DNA of 64,000 nucleotides from DASVWZ01 sp963715675 (GTDB lineage Bacteria > Acidobacteriota > Terriglobia > Terriglobales > Acidobacteriaceae): the NCBI GenBank assembly GCA_963715675.1, contig OY970265.1, forward strand, positions 186,001 to 250,000, written 5' to 3'. A model generated the notes under the pieces. The model was not told the DNA's origin. It saw only the letters and a program-made list of their open reading frames with translations, and ran no database searches. Positions 16,317 to 26,279 of the stretch are shown here, one piece after another (the first letter of the stretch is position 1; each line of letters opens with the position of its first letter). A program made the translations under genes and the position numbers.

Positions 16317-17485
16317 TTCGGAGAGTAAAACTGAAGGAGGTCTGTCGGGAGATCACCGTTGGCCACGTTGGGCCGATGGCTGACCAATACGTCGAACGCG
16401 GAATACCTTTCCTGCGGTCTCAGAACATTTCTCCATTTCGACTCGACGACTCCAATCTCAAGTTCATCAACGGAGACTTCCACAAGAAACTGAAAAAGTC
16501 GGCGATATCCCCCGGCGATGTTCTGGTGGTGCGTACAGGTTATCCCGGTACAGCTTGCGTGCTCCCTCGGCGGATGACCGTCGCCAACTGTGCAGATTTG
16601 GTAATCATTCGACCTTCTGAGGAGATCGACAGCTATTACCTGTGCTGCTTATTCAACTCCGTTTGGGGGCGTGGCAAGGTCGCTGGCAGCCTTGTCGGCG
16701 TTGCCCAACAACATTTCAATATTGGGGTCGCAAAAGAGATGGAGATCAGTCTACCTCCAATCTCTACTCAAAAACGGGCGGTAAATGTCCTCTCCGCCTA
16801 CAACGACCTAATCGAAAACAACACCCGCCGGATCGAGATTCTAGAAGAAATTGCGAAGCTGTCGTACAGAGATTGGTTTGTGAACTTCCGCTTCCCCGGT
16901 TACAAGAAAGTCAAAATGCTGGAATCGGAGTTAGGTCAGATTCCGCAAGGCTGGAAGGCACAACGCCTTGGTGACGTGCTCCAACTTGAGTATGGCAAGG
17001 CTCTGAAGTCCGAGGATCGCGAGGGCGGTGCTGTGCCAGTTTTTGGTTCCAGCGGGGTTGTCGGGTTTCACAGCGAATCCCTCGCTGATGGGCCGGGGAT
17101 CATCGTCGGACGTAAAGGCAATGTTGGCAGCGTCTTTTTTTGTCCATCTAAGTTCTGGGTCATTGATACGGCCTACTATGTCCGCACCTCTCTGTCACGG
17201 TATTTCCTTGTCTTCAACCTTCTGACGCAAAACTTTCTGAACAATGATGCAGCAGTTCCCGGACTGAATCGCAATCAGGCCCACTCATTACCGATCATCG
17301 TCCCTGATGCCATGACGATGGGGAGGTTCGATCAGCTAGTCGCCCCGATGTTCAGGCAACAGACGGTGCTAAGAGAGCTAAACGCAGTTCTGACAAGGAC
17401 TCATGATCTGCTTCTCCCTAAGCTGATGTCGGGGGAGATCGAAGTTGACAGGATCGAAGCGGAGGCCGTCGCTCAAGGCGTATGA
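16313..17485 (+). CDS. hsdS: Type I restriction-modification specificity subunit, HsdS
   Basis: A 390-residue subunit with two target-recognition halves. The first ends with the conserved helix ENNTRRIEILEEIAKLSYRDWFVNFRFPGY; the second begins around GQIPQGWKAQRLGDV and ends with a shorter coiled segment (LTRTHDLLLPKLMSGEIEV). Each half binds one part of a bipartite DNA site. The target sequence cannot be read from the protein. It overlaps hsdM and hsdR by four bases on each side, a single transcription unit. Confidence 0.9.
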   Translation: MIRRVKLKEVCREITVGHVGPMADQYVERGIPFLRSQNISPFRLDDSNLKFINGDFHKKLKKSAISPGDVLVVRTGYPGTACVLPRRMTVANCADLVIIRPSEEIDSYYLCCLFNSVWGRGKVAGSLVGVAQQHFNIGVAKEMEISLPPISTQKRAVNVLSAYNDLIENNTRRIEILEEIAKLSYRDWFVNFRFPGYKKVKMLESELGQIPQGWKAQRLGDVLQLEYGKALKSEDREGGAVPVFGSSGVVGFHSESLADGPGIIVGRKGNVGSVFFCPSKFWVIDTAYYVRTSLSRYFLVFNLLTQNFLNNDAAVPGLNRNQAHSLPIIVPDAMTMGRFDQLVAPMFRQQTVLRELNAVLTRTHDLLLPKLMSGEIEVDRIEAEAVAQGV

Positions 17486-20400
17486 CGTTCATTGATCCCG
17501 ACTCCGAGGGAGCACTGGAAGCTAATACGATTCGACTGTTCGAATCACTCGGGTGGGAGTTTGCCAACTGCTACCACGAGATTTGTGGGTCCGACTCAAC
17601 GCTTGGCCGGGAAACGACCGAGCAGGTCGTGCTGGAGTGGCGGCTCAAGACCGCTCTCGAAAAGCTGAATCCCAATGTCCCGCCCTTAGCCCTCGATCTT
17701 GCTCTTGATGAACTCACCAAAGACCGAAGTGTGCTTAGTCCAGTCCGTGCCAATCAGGAAGTCCACAAGCTACTGAAGGACGGGATCAGGGTCACCTACC
17801 GAACCTCGGACGACAATGAAGCCGTTGAGACGGTGAAGATCATTGACTGGGAACATCCTGCGAGCAACGATTTCTTCCTCGCGTCCCAGTTCTGGATTTC
17901 TGGCGAGTACGGCAGAAAGAGGGCCGACCTCATCGGCTTTGTGAACGGAATCCCTCTTCTCTTCATCGAACTCAAGGCTTCCCACAAGCACCTAAAGAAC
18001 GCTTTCGATCTCAATCTCTCTGACTACCGCACTACGATTCCCCAAGTCGTTTTGGTACAACGGCGTCATTATCTTGTCTAACGGCTCAAAAAGCAGAATT
18101 GGCAGCATCACCGCTGGGTGGGAGCACTTTTCCGAGTGGAAGAAGATCAACGATGAAGGCGAAGAGGGCAGGGTCAGTCTGGAGACGATGATCCGGGGCG
18201 TTTGCGATCCGGCCCGCCTGCTCGATCTGGTCGAGAATTTCACGCTGTTCGAAGCCAAGGGCGAAACCAACAAGCTGTTGGCGAAGAACCATCAGTTCCT
18301 CGGCGTGAACAAGGCGATTACGGCAGCCGAGCACATCAAGGCGAACCAAGGGAAGCTCGGCGTCTTCTGGCACACGCAGGGCTCTGGCAAAAGCTACTCG
18401 ATGGTTTTCTTCTCCCAGAAAGTTCTGCGAAGAGTCCCCGGCAATTGGACGTTCCTCATCGTCACGGATCGCGAAGACTTGGACGGCCAGATATATCGCA
18501 ATTTCGCGTCAACGGGTGCTGTGATTGAGGAGGAACACAGGGTTCGAGCACAGAGTGCAGAACATCTGAAGCAACTGCTGAACGCCGAGGACCACCGATA
18601 CATCTTCACCCTGATCCAAAAGTTTCGGACAGAAGAGGGCGAGACGTACCCGAAGTTATCTGACAGGTCGGATATTGTCGTAATCACGGATGAGGCCCAC
18701 CGCAGCCAGTACGACGTTTTCGCCTTGAACATGCGGAATGCCCTGCCCAACGCTGCTTTCATTGGTTTCACGGGTACGCCCCTGATCGCTGGAGAAGAAC
18801 GCACGAAGGAGGTCTTTGGCGATTACATCTCGATCTACAACTTCAAGCAGTCGATTGATGACGGCAACACCGTTCCTCTCTATTACGAAAACAGAATCCC
18901 CGAACTTCAGCTAACGAACGAGAACCTAACGAGTGACATTGCCACAATCATCGACGACGCCGAACTGGATGAGGATCAGGAGGCAAAACTTGAGCGGGAG
19001 TTTGCCAGAGAGTATCACCTAATCACGCGAGAGGAACGCATCGACAAGATCGCCGAAGACCTCGTTACTCATTACATGGGACGAGGTGTGTTGGCGAAAG
19101 CGATGGTCATATCCATCGACAAAGCCACAACGGTGCGGATGTACGACAAAGTTCAGAAATATTGGAAGACGGCACTGGTGAAGCTGGAGCAGGAACTCGC
19201 CAAGGCCGATCTTGCCGACAAGCCGGACCTGGAAGAACGGTTCCGCTTCTTCCAATCCACCGATATGGCTGTTGTGGTCTCTACCGCCCAAAACGAGATC
19301 GAGGAGTTCAAGAAAAAGGGATTGGATATAGCCAAGCACCGAAAACGCATGGTCAAGGAAGACCTTGAGAGCAAGTTCAAGAAACCTGAGGACCCGCTGA
19401 GAATCGTCTTCGTCTGTGCGATGTGGATCACTGGTTTCGACGTGCCCTCTTGCTCGACGATGTATCTCGACAAGCCGATGAAGAACCACACACTCATGCA
19501 GACCATCGCACGAGCGAATCGGGTTTGGAAGAATAAACAGAATGCCTTGATCGTTGACTACGTGGGCATCTTCCGAAATCTTCAGAAGGCTCTGGCGATA
19601 TACGGTACGACTCCGGGAGGAACGGGCGAGTCGCCGATTCAGGAGAAAAGCGAACTCTTCCACCGTCTTCTCGACGCAATCGCGGAACTAACGACGTTCA
19701 GCAAGGAGCGAGGGGTCGATCCCCCCGCGATTCAGGAGGCGACTGGCTTTGATCGAGAGAAGCTGAAGGACGATGCCGTCGCCGCTTTTGTTGTCAACGA
19801 CGAGATCAGGCGGCGATTCCTCCACTTGGCGGGAAACGTTGATCGCTTGTTCAAGTCTCTTCTGCCAGACGTTGCTGTCAACGAGTTCAGTGCGATCTGC
19901 AAGGTGTTCTCGGTCATAGCGGCGAAGATTCGGTCAGATCTACCCACAGCGGATATCTCGGATGTGATGGACGAGGTTTCGACCCTGCTCGATTATTCAA
20001 TCTCCACGCAGGGGTACGTCATCAAGCCGTCCGCCACCACTGCGAACTACATCGACTTGAGCCAGATCGACTTTGAAACGCTGCGGGCGAAGTTTGAGAA
20101 GGGTCGGAAGGCGACCGAGGCCCAGAAGTTGCGTGGGACAATTGCTCAGAAACTTGTCCGTATGGTGCGTCTGAACCGCACCCGCATTGATTTCCTGCAA
20201 GAGTTCCAGAAGATGATTGACGAGTACAACTCCGGTGCCGCGAACATCGAGACGTGGTTCGCAAAGTTGACTTCGTTCGCCCAAAAGCTATCCGATGAGG
20301 AGAAACGTGGGATCGCGGAACAACTGAGCGAGGAGGAATTGACGATCTTCGACCTGTTGACCAAGCCCGAGATCAAGCTGACGCAGGCGGAAGAACGAGA

Positions 20401-20632
20401 AGTGAAGAAGGTAGCCAAGCGACTGCTGGAGACTTTGAAGCAAGAGAAGCTAGTTCTGGATTGGAAGAAACGCCAAAGCACAAGAGCGGCGGTTCGCTAC
20501 ACCATTGAAACAGTGCTCGATGAACTACCAAGGACATATACCCCGGAGGTGTACGAACAAAAATGCGAGACGGTATATCAACATATCTTCGATTCCTATC
20601 TGGGACAGGGCAAGAGCGTTTACGTAAATTAG
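17482..20632 (+). pseudogene. hsdR: Type I restriction endonuclease HsdR, broken by one frameshift
   Basis: Two frames together make one full HsdR of about 1,050 residues. The first (17482-18081) has the nuclease core RADLIGFVNGIPLLFIELK (PD-(D/E)xK). The second, read from about 18050 to 20632, has the SF2 motor: Walker A TQGSGKS, DEAHRS (motif II), GFTGTPL (motif III) and a C-terminal helical region. The break lies at 18047-18053, where an extra base converts the expected VFWYNGVIILSNG into VVLVQRRHY and then a stop. The modification subunits are intact, so methylation without restriction is expected unless the shift is a sequencing error. Confidence 0.85.
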
Positions 20633-20660
20633 ATCGAGTAAAAGCCAGCCCGCGAGCCCG

Positions 20661-21029
20661 TCAGGAGCCGGTATGATTTCGTAGCTCTTTCTCGCTGCTG
20701 CTGTTCAACGGCCCTCCACGCCTGACGATCCTCAACGTCGCTGGTGAAGCAAACTCTGCTGCACGGACGGAATGAAAGTCCTCTGCCATCTCAAACCTCA
20801 CTTGGACAGGAAAGCGACCACCCCATGCGTCAGGTTCATGGCAATCGAGAGAAGCTTTGACAATAAGCGGGCCATGCAAAGTCCCACTTTGAAAGTTGTA
20901 TATGAAGAGTGTGTCTTCAAGTTGAATCTTAAGAACCCAGAGAACGTTTTGCTGTGTTGTTCCTGCAAGCCTTCGACGCAAGCATTCTTCTTCGGTGACG
21001 GCATCACAGAGAAAGACATACGCTGGCAT
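20661..21029 (-). CDS. DCD-domain protein (PUA/EVE-like fold)
   Basis: A 122-residue protein that is essentially a single DCD (development and cell death) domain: AYVFLCDAVTEEECLRRRLAG, then LWVLKIQLEDTLFIYNFQSG, LHGPLIVKAS and DPDAWGGRFPVQV-like text (here PDAWGGRFPVQVRFE). These are the landmark residues of the plant/bacterial DCD family, part of the PUA-related superfamily that includes modified-base readers. It follows the type I R-M operon tail to tail. A role in sensing modified DNA or RNA is inference. Confidence in the domain is good, in the role low. Confidence 0.7.
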   Translation of the reverse strand: MPAYVFLCDAVTEEECLRRRLAGTTQQNVLWVLKIQLEDTLFIYNFQSGTLHGPLIVKASLDCHEPDAWGGRFPVQVRFEMAEDFHSVRAAEFASPATLRIVRRGGPLNSSSEKELRNHTGS

Positions 21030-21106
21030 ATCTGTAGCCTCTTAATTCCTGCTCCGAACCCATTGCCTTGATAGCACATTAGACGGCCCCGAACAACCGC
21101 AGCGTG

Positions 21107-22593
21107 CTAAGACGGATAGTTCGAAACCAATCGAAGTCTCTCAAGAATCCTGACTATTGCGAGCGTGTCCTGCCCACAGTAATCGAGCAGTGCGTCCTTG
21201 ATTCTCTTCCGCTCGACCTGATCCAAATTTCCATTCACCAGCGACTCCCACGCCAGCCCGGCGTCCCTTCCGTTCGCCACAGCCATGCCGTCATAGCTCA
21301 ACTCGGGAACGAGGGCAGGTAGCACCGCTTTCAGCGAGTATGACCCAGCGAACGCGGGATGGTAGACACGGTTTCTGACGACAGGGAGCAAGTCCCAGAG
21401 ACGACTGCGAATCGTGCCGATCTGTTCCGCAAACTCAGGCAGCCACGCCGCAAGTTCCGAGAGCCGCTGCGATTCGAACGGGGCGTTATAAACAACGATG
21501 TCGCGGCGATCTGCCAGAGCGTCACACAGCGACGTGATGAACTCGCTTCGAGGATCGCCGCCATCGGTCGCCAAGAATTCGTGATGTTCGGGCTCAGCAC
21601 CGGGTTCCCGTTGCACATGCAAAGACCACTGAAACGGCAGTTGGTCATAAGGTCGCATACCCTGAAATCGTGGGATCGCTGGGTTCACGGTTTCGAAATC
21701 CATAAAATACAGTGGGTATTTCAGGCTCTCCAAATCCTTGCCCAGTTCCTCACTGAACCACGGCTCTCCCGTCTGCACGCTGGTGCACGCAATCCGCTGT
21801 CGGTCGGTGAGCGAGAAATCTTCTGGAATGTCGTGAATGGACTCGACGCCCAGTTCCTCCAGTTCCTCGGCGGCACTGGCGTGGAGCCTTGGCAGATAGC
21901 CGATGTGGTCATTTGGACGCGGGGGATTGCAGCGGTCGAAGAATTCACACGTAACGGGGTTCGTGCAATGGGGCCGGGTGGTATGTCTGGAGCTTTAGGC
22001 ATAACGAGCACGCGGAGTTCTGATCGCAATTGGAAGGTGAGCTTCGGCTGGAGCCTCTCAATTCGCCGCGTTAGGTTCCTAATCTTGAAGAACCGACGCA
22101 CGTCGAGGGAACCCTGAAACACATAGTTCCGATTGACGTGGGCGAGGCAGGTGGAAGCCAAATCGAGCCCCGACCGAGAAACGACGCGGTGCTGAATCGC
22201 CACGTCGTCAAGATGCTGTTCTTTGAGGTCGGCGGTGGATTTCACTTCGATGAGACGCCATCTGCCGTCTTTACGACGGTGAAGGATGTCCACCCGTACA
22301 AACACCCCACCGTTCTCGAAAGCCGCCTCGAATATGGCAGGAACCTCGGGGTTTGCGATCAACTCGCGTGTAAGGCGGATCGCCTGCTCAGGATCAGCAA
22401 ACGGGACTTCCACGCCGCCCGCAAACAGTTGACGAGCAAGTTTGCCGACCTCGCGGCCCTGTTCCATGATCGCAACTGCTGTGGCGTCAGGCACTCCACC
22501 CAATTCTGGTTCGCGGACCTGCCAATACAAACGCTTGAGGCACTGGCAGCCCGCGACGAATCGGGATTTCGAGATTGTTATCGGGTTATTCAT
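21107..22593 (-). pseudogene. DUF2779 protein (Cas4/Dna2-like plus RNase H-like), frameshifted
   Basis: The N-terminal frame (from ATG 22593) has a Cas4/RecB-like segment: cysteines in GCQCLKRLYWQV and FVRVDILHRRKDGRWRLIEVKST, with the D...ExK nuclease signature. The C-terminal frame (to 21107) has the DUF2779 domain proper: LYFMDFETVNPAIPRF (DxE, RNase H/exonuclease-like), then VYNAPFESQRL and DCGQDT-like CGQDTLAIV. The two join if one C is restored near 21970, in GGCCCC/ATTGC, giving GPHCTNPVTCEFFDRCN. It heads a three-gene overlap chain with the genes at 22590 and 22898. A cluster of cysteines suggests an iron-sulfur site. Confidence 0.75.
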
Positions 22594-22901
22594 TCGCCTG
22601 TGATGATCCCAGCAGCCTCCAGAAGATGCAGTATTTCCCGCGTGCTGACCCTTCGCCAGCCCTTATTCGGGAGTAGTCTGCATTCGCTCGGAGTCGCGAA
22701 GTCCCTCACTTCAAGAACGAACTTGGACAACGCCGAATCCGCGAGGTCCTCGTTATCGTCAATGACGACCCACCCAATTTTGGCGTCCTCGACGGCGATC
22801 CGTCGTCTGCCAGCAGGGGCTCCGTCGATGTCGTATTGAATCCGTAGGTACGGCATGACGAGGCTGTTGACACGAAACTGGTACTGCTTGCCTTCTTTCA
22901 T
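22590..22901 (-). CDS. Hypothetical protein, 103 residues, in a nuclease operon
   Basis: A small mixed alpha/beta protein: YQFRVNSLVMPYLRIQYDIDG, AVEDAKIGWVVIDDNEDLA, then a helical tail. It overlaps both neighbours by four bases (ATGA), so it is made with the DUF2130-like and DUF2779 proteins and is probably a partner of one of them. I recognise no family. ATG 22901. Confidence 0.55.
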   Translation of the reverse strand: MKEGKQYQFRVNSLVMPYLRIQYDIDGAPAGRRRIAVEDAKIGWVVIDDNEDLADSALSKFVLEVRDFATPSECRLLPNKGWRRVSTREILHLLEAAGIITGE

Positions 22902-23869
22902 CCAGCCATCCCCTTTCGCCCGCCGATCGCCACTTCCGATCTGGGCGGCACCTTGGGTGCTGAAGCGTTATCGCAGAGCGTCTGCAATCGGACTCTGTAC
23001 TTCGCGGTCAGTCCCGTCGCTGCTTCGACGGCCTTTGCCGCCTTCCCGAGTTCCTTGCCGATCTCGTCAAGATCAACCAGAGTACGCCTGACTTCGTCGC
23101 TGAGGGCCGCGTTCTTCTGTAGGAAGTCAGCACCCTCTGCTCGCATCCGTTCGAAGATGGGCTTCAAGATTTGGAGGTCACGCTGGAGCCACTGCCGCGT
23201 GGTGCGGAGCACCCAGATTCCGTCATTGCAGGCCCAGCGAGTTTCTTTGTCAACCTGCCGAAGCTGGCTCTCCTCCCGAGTAACCAATATCGCGACTGGA
23301 GTCGAACGCTCCTTGGCATCCCTGACCAGCTTGCCGATATCGCTCTCTGCAAGAGCGTTTTTGTCTTTGTTGTCCACGAGAATTCGCGGCTCAATCTGGG
23401 CTCCACTCGCATCTCGGAACGCCAACAGGTAGTCGCCGTTTTTCGCGAGCTTTTCGCTGACGGACATTCCCGGCCATGTACGGGCTTCCTCGGCGAAATC
23501 CATCTCTTCACGCTTGCCGATGCGAGCGACCTTCGCCATCTCTGTCTCTAGTCGTTGGTTACGTTCACGAAGCTGGCTAATCTCTCTGAAATGGTCCTCG
23601 ACCCGCCGACTGAGATGTTCTTTCTGCGATTGCTCAAATCGCAGTTTGTCTTCTAGCCCCAAGCGAACACGCTGGATTTCTCCCTCGAAGCGGAGCCACA
23701 CGTGCTGCTGATCTTCTTTGTGTTTTTCGAGAAGCAATCGAAACGCTTCTTCCGCACTCAGTTGGGCAACGCGGGCGAAATCCTTGACTCCGAGGCGATC
23801 CAAAACCTCAGTTCGCTTCAGTTTGCCTTCGCCCAAACAGAGCGGGCATTCGATGGCGTCGGTCGGCAT
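22898..23869 (-). CDS. DUF2130-like coiled-coil protein, putative nuclease
   Basis: A 323-residue protein. An N-terminal zinc knuckle (CPLC) is followed by a long coiled coil (about residues 50-115, LRFEQSQKEHLSRRVEDHFREISQLRERN in parts). After it comes a RmuC/DUF2130-like domain: GKREEMDFAEE, GDYLLAFRDASGAQIEPRILVDNKDK and VAILVTREESQL. The D-...-NKDK arrangement suggests a PD-(D/E)xK-type site. It starts the operon with the 103-residue gene and the DUF2779 gene (4-base overlaps). Confidence 0.6.
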   Translation of the reverse strand: MPTDAIECPLCLGEGKLKRTEVLDRLGVKDFARVAQLSAEEAFRLLLEKHKEDQQHVWLRFEGEIQRVRLGLEDKLRFEQSQKEHLSRRVEDHFREISQLRERNQRLETEMAKVARIGKREEMDFAEEARTWPGMSVSEKLAKNGDYLLAFRDASGAQIEPRILVDNKDKNALAESDIGKLVRDAKERSTPVAILVTREESQLRQVDKETRWACNDGIWVLRTTRQWLQRDLQILKPIFERMRAEGADFLQKNAALSDEVRRTLVDLDEIGKELGKAAKAVEAATGLTAKYRVRLQTLCDNASAPKVPPRSEVAIGGRKGMAG

Positions 23870-23938
23870 TGTTGATCGTGTGCTCAGATAGCCTCCAAGC
23901 TGGGACCACAGGGGGAGGTTTGGCTACAGACTCCGCTA

Positions 23939-24157
23939 CTACTTCTTCCGCCCGATCAGGAGACCGGGATCTGCGGTGTTGATCGAGACGAGCCTGCCAT
24001 TGTTGTCGCGGGTCGTGCCGAAGCTTTCGCTTGTCCGTCCAATGATGTGTTCGTGCTCATCCCTGACGAGTGTTTCAAACGAGCCTGCGTACCCCGTTGT
24101 GATCGAGCCAATCACTCGGCGGCTCCCGTCCCGAACGAACTGTTTTTTCAGTGACAT
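23939..24157 (-). CDS. Small hypothetical protein, 72 residues
   Basis: I chose ATG 24157 because of GGAGGAAATC directly before it. The product (MSLKKQFVRDGSRRVIGSITT...) reads as repeated beta hairpins (GYAGSFETLVRDEHEHIIGRT, SFGTTRDNNGRLVSINTAD). A similar glycine/arginine pattern occurs in short proteins encoded beside toxins or regulators, but nothing more definite can be said. A large inverted repeat begins 15 bases upstream. Confidence 0.5.
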   Translation of the reverse strand: MSLKKQFVRDGSRRVIGSITTGYAGSFETLVRDEHEHIIGRTSESFGTTRDNNGRLVSINTADPGLLIGRKK

Positions 24158-24171
24158 GATTTCCTCCATTC

Positions 24172-24303
24172 CTCTTCTACCAATTTCTTCGTGCAAATCG
24201 CTAGGAATTCTGAAATTAAGTTGGCGGGATGGCACGTTCGTGTGGTTACTCCAACTTTTTTCGTGAATTCCTAGCGATTTCAGAAAGGAAATTGGTAGAA
24301 GAG
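24172..24303. repeat. Long imperfect inverted repeat beside a serine recombinase
   Basis: Arms at 24172-24210 and 24265-24303. Sixteen bases (GAATTCCTAGCGATTT) and fifteen bases (AAATTGGTAGAAGAG) are identical in both arms, separated by eight bases that differ. An inner pair AAGTTGG/CCAACTT lies in the 54-base centre. The structure occupies the gap between divergent genes. It could be a recombination (res-like) site for the recombinase at 24622, an operator, or a small MITE. Confidence 0.7.
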
Positions 24304-24319
24304 TAGTACAGGTGGATAA

Positions 24320-24625
24320 GTGCACAACTACTACAGCCAAGAAGACAAAATGATCGTGGAGGGCCTGATCGACGAACAACGAAGGCTCTTTGCTTCCAAG
24401 AATCCGTTTGAACGAGTGGTTGCTGCATTGTGCGTGGCTGGACTGCTCAAGCAGAAGGTCACTTCATTGAGCGACGCGGCAGTTGGGCGGTTGATGCTCG
24501 ATCACGTCTGGAGCGAACTCAATCTTCTGGGGCCTGAAAGTGTGATCGTCGAAATTGCCAGCGAGCGGCTCCTCCATTCCTCCCCTGTGCCGGTCAAGAA
24601 CACAAAGGAGAATCTAAACCAATGA
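24320..24625 (+). CDS. Hypothetical protein coupled to a serine recombinase
   Basis: A 101-residue helical protein starting at GTG 24320; its stop overlaps the start of the recombinase by four bases (ATGA). Features include VVAALCVAGLLKQKVTSLSDAAVGRLMLDHVW, an amphipathic helix pair. No family is known to me. The coupling implies an accessory or regulatory role for the recombinase. Its start lies 17 bases after the inverted repeat. Confidence 0.5.
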   Translation: MHNYYSQEDKMIVEGLIDEQRRLFASKNPFERVVAALCVAGLLKQKVTSLSDAAVGRLMLDHVWSELNLLGPESVIVEIASERLLHSSPVPVKNTKENLNQ

Positions 24626-25296
24626 AGAGAGCAGCCGTGTACGTGCGAGTCAGCACCGTAGATCAACATCCCGAGACCCAACTGCACGACCTTCGGCAGT
24701 TTGCCGCCCAGCGTGGGTGCCACATCGTGCGGGAGTACACGGATCATGGCTTCAGCGGAACCAAGGCACGTCGGCCCGCACTGGACGAACTTATGGAAGA
24801 TGCCCGCCATCACAAATTCGATGTGCTCATGGTTTGGTCAATCGACCGTCTTGCCCGAAGCACGAAGCACCTGCTCCAAACACTGGACGAACTCAACGGG
24901 ATGGGAATCCAGTTTGTGTCGCAGCGAGAAGCAATCGACACAGAGGGTCCCCTTGGGCGTGCGATTGTCGTGATCGTCTCGGCGATGGCGGAACTGGAGC
25001 GATGCGTCATCATCGAACGGGTGCGTGCAGGAATGCGTCGGGCGAAGTTGGAAGGTCGCCGAATCGGACGTGCCCCGCTAGATATCGACAGAGAACAACT
25101 CGCTCGTGATCGCCGCTCGGGAATGTCGCTCAGTCAGGTCGCTAGAAAGCATGGGATTTCGAAGGCGAGTGTTTGCCGCGTAGTGAAGGAGGCACGAGAG
25201 AATTGCCAACCCGTCGAAGGCGGAATTCGCTCCGAGTTGGGGTTGCATACCACTGGAAGCCCAGAAACCAAACGGGAGGGGTTTGCCGCATCTTAA
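24622..25296 (+). CDS. Serine recombinase (resolvase/invertase family)
   Basis: A 224-residue site-specific recombinase. The catalytic serine is S11 in AAVYVRVST; the arginine-bearing segments GTKARRPALDEL and SIDRLARS match the family; the E-helix linker is AELERCVIIERVRAGM; and the C-terminal HTH is MSLSQVARKHGISKASVCRVV. It cuts with a 2-bp overlap and a covalent Ser-DNA link. The tail after the HTH (about 45 residues, to 25296) is longer than usual. The adjacent inverted repeat is a candidate substrate or regulatory site. The gene is intact. Confidence 0.9.
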   Translation: MKRAAVYVRVSTVDQHPETQLHDLRQFAAQRGCHIVREYTDHGFSGTKARRPALDELMEDARHHKFDVLMVWSIDRLARSTKHLLQTLDELNGMGIQFVSQREAIDTEGPLGRAIVVIVSAMAELERCVIIERVRAGMRRAKLEGRRIGRAPLDIDREQLARDRRSGMSLSQVARKHGISKASVCRVVKEARENCQPVEGGIRSELGLHTTGSPETKREGFAAS

Positions 25297-25313
25297 GGAA
25301 GCGGAAATGGGAG

Positions 25314-26018
25314 TCACTTTCCTCTAGAGAATTCGATCAGATATTTGTCCGACGCTTTGGACTTCAGCATCTTCTTCGGTCGAATCTCTGCCAGTTGAGC
25401 GTGAATCACAGTTTCGCTTCCGCTTTGTGACACAAGCCTAAGGATCAGACTGCCATCGTCAGGGAGGAAGCTCAATACTTCCACCCACGCCGCTCTGTCA
25501 CTGGGGCTGCTGGCGGGTATGAACTCCGAATAACCCCAATATTCTCCTGCGGAGTCACTGAAGCTCAAAACCACTGAGTGGTTGGCAATTAACTTGTTGG
25601 AAGTGGGGTCTGATACCGTCACCTGCCAACGCCCCTCATACGGGTATGCCTTGGTAGCAAAAGCATCCTTGTACACTGCAACGCTCGTGCCTAAGACAGA
25701 GACTATCGCTGCTCCGTAAACTGACCTGCTTACCCATTCTGAACGAAACCGCAGAATCGAGGTGGAATCCAGTATCCAAAGAAAGACAACACTCGAAAAC
25801 AGACTTATGCATATCGCCACTAGAAGTTGGGGCGGCGTTGGATCATGGAGTCTGAAAGCGTAGAAGGCGGCAGGCACCAGAATTCCCAACAGCATCAACC
25901 CCAACGCCATCTCGGATATCTTCAGCCCCCTCATCATCAGGCCGGGAATCGGGATGATCCTTTCGGATTTGTCTTCACTTTCTGCCATCGGGAAATTCTC
26001 CTTTTCAGAACGATCCAA
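25314..26018 (-). CDS. Membrane protein with 2-3 TM helices and a C-terminal beta-rich domain
   Basis: A 234-residue protein. TM helices: MALGLMLLGILVPAAFYAF, LLVAICISLFSSVVFLWIL and perhaps SVYGAAIVSVLGTSVAV. The soluble C-terminus begins YPYEGRWQVTV and continues as alternating strands (HSVVLSFSDSAGEYWGYSEF, GSLILRLVSQSGSET). A TM pair followed by a small beta barrel that starts with a G-x-W is the layout of Cap15-like effectors of CBASS-type systems, but this is a structural guess and no cyclase of the CD-NTase type lies beside it. A second in-frame ATG (11 codons in) is also possible. Confidence 0.45.
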   Translation of the reverse strand: MDRSEKENFPMAESEDKSERIIPIPGLMMRGLKISEMALGLMLLGILVPAAFYAFRLHDPTPPQLLVAICISLFSSVVFLWILDSTSILRFRSEWVSRSVYGAAIVSVLGTSVAVYKDAFATKAYPYEGRWQVTVSDPTSNKLIANHSVVLSFSDSAGEYWGYSEFIPASSPSDRAAWVEVLSFLPDDGSLILRLVSQSGSETVIHAQLAEIRPKKMLKSKASDKYLIEFSRGK

Positions 26019-26279
26019 ACCTGTGGTTCCTCAGAACAGGGCTGGGTGAAACAGTTTTCAATGCGGCGAAGCGTACTGCTGCTGGTGGTTGCTGTCAATA
26101 CTCTGACTTAGCAAACCATTCGTAATTGAGCAATCGAGTCCCGGTTCAAAAGGGTCTCTCTAGTGCCGCTGACAAGTGGCTGATTCATAAGGCGTGCCAG
26201 TTTGCCTCAGACGTGGTTCACAGGGTATACCTTCTGAGCAGGCAGTAGCCATAAGAGGCTCGGCTACATTCTCTCTGCC

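Noticed and set aside
21359..22117. Plus-strand frame of 252 residues
   Set aside because: Antisense to the DUF2779 gene across its frameshift; the minus strand gives the conserved protein.
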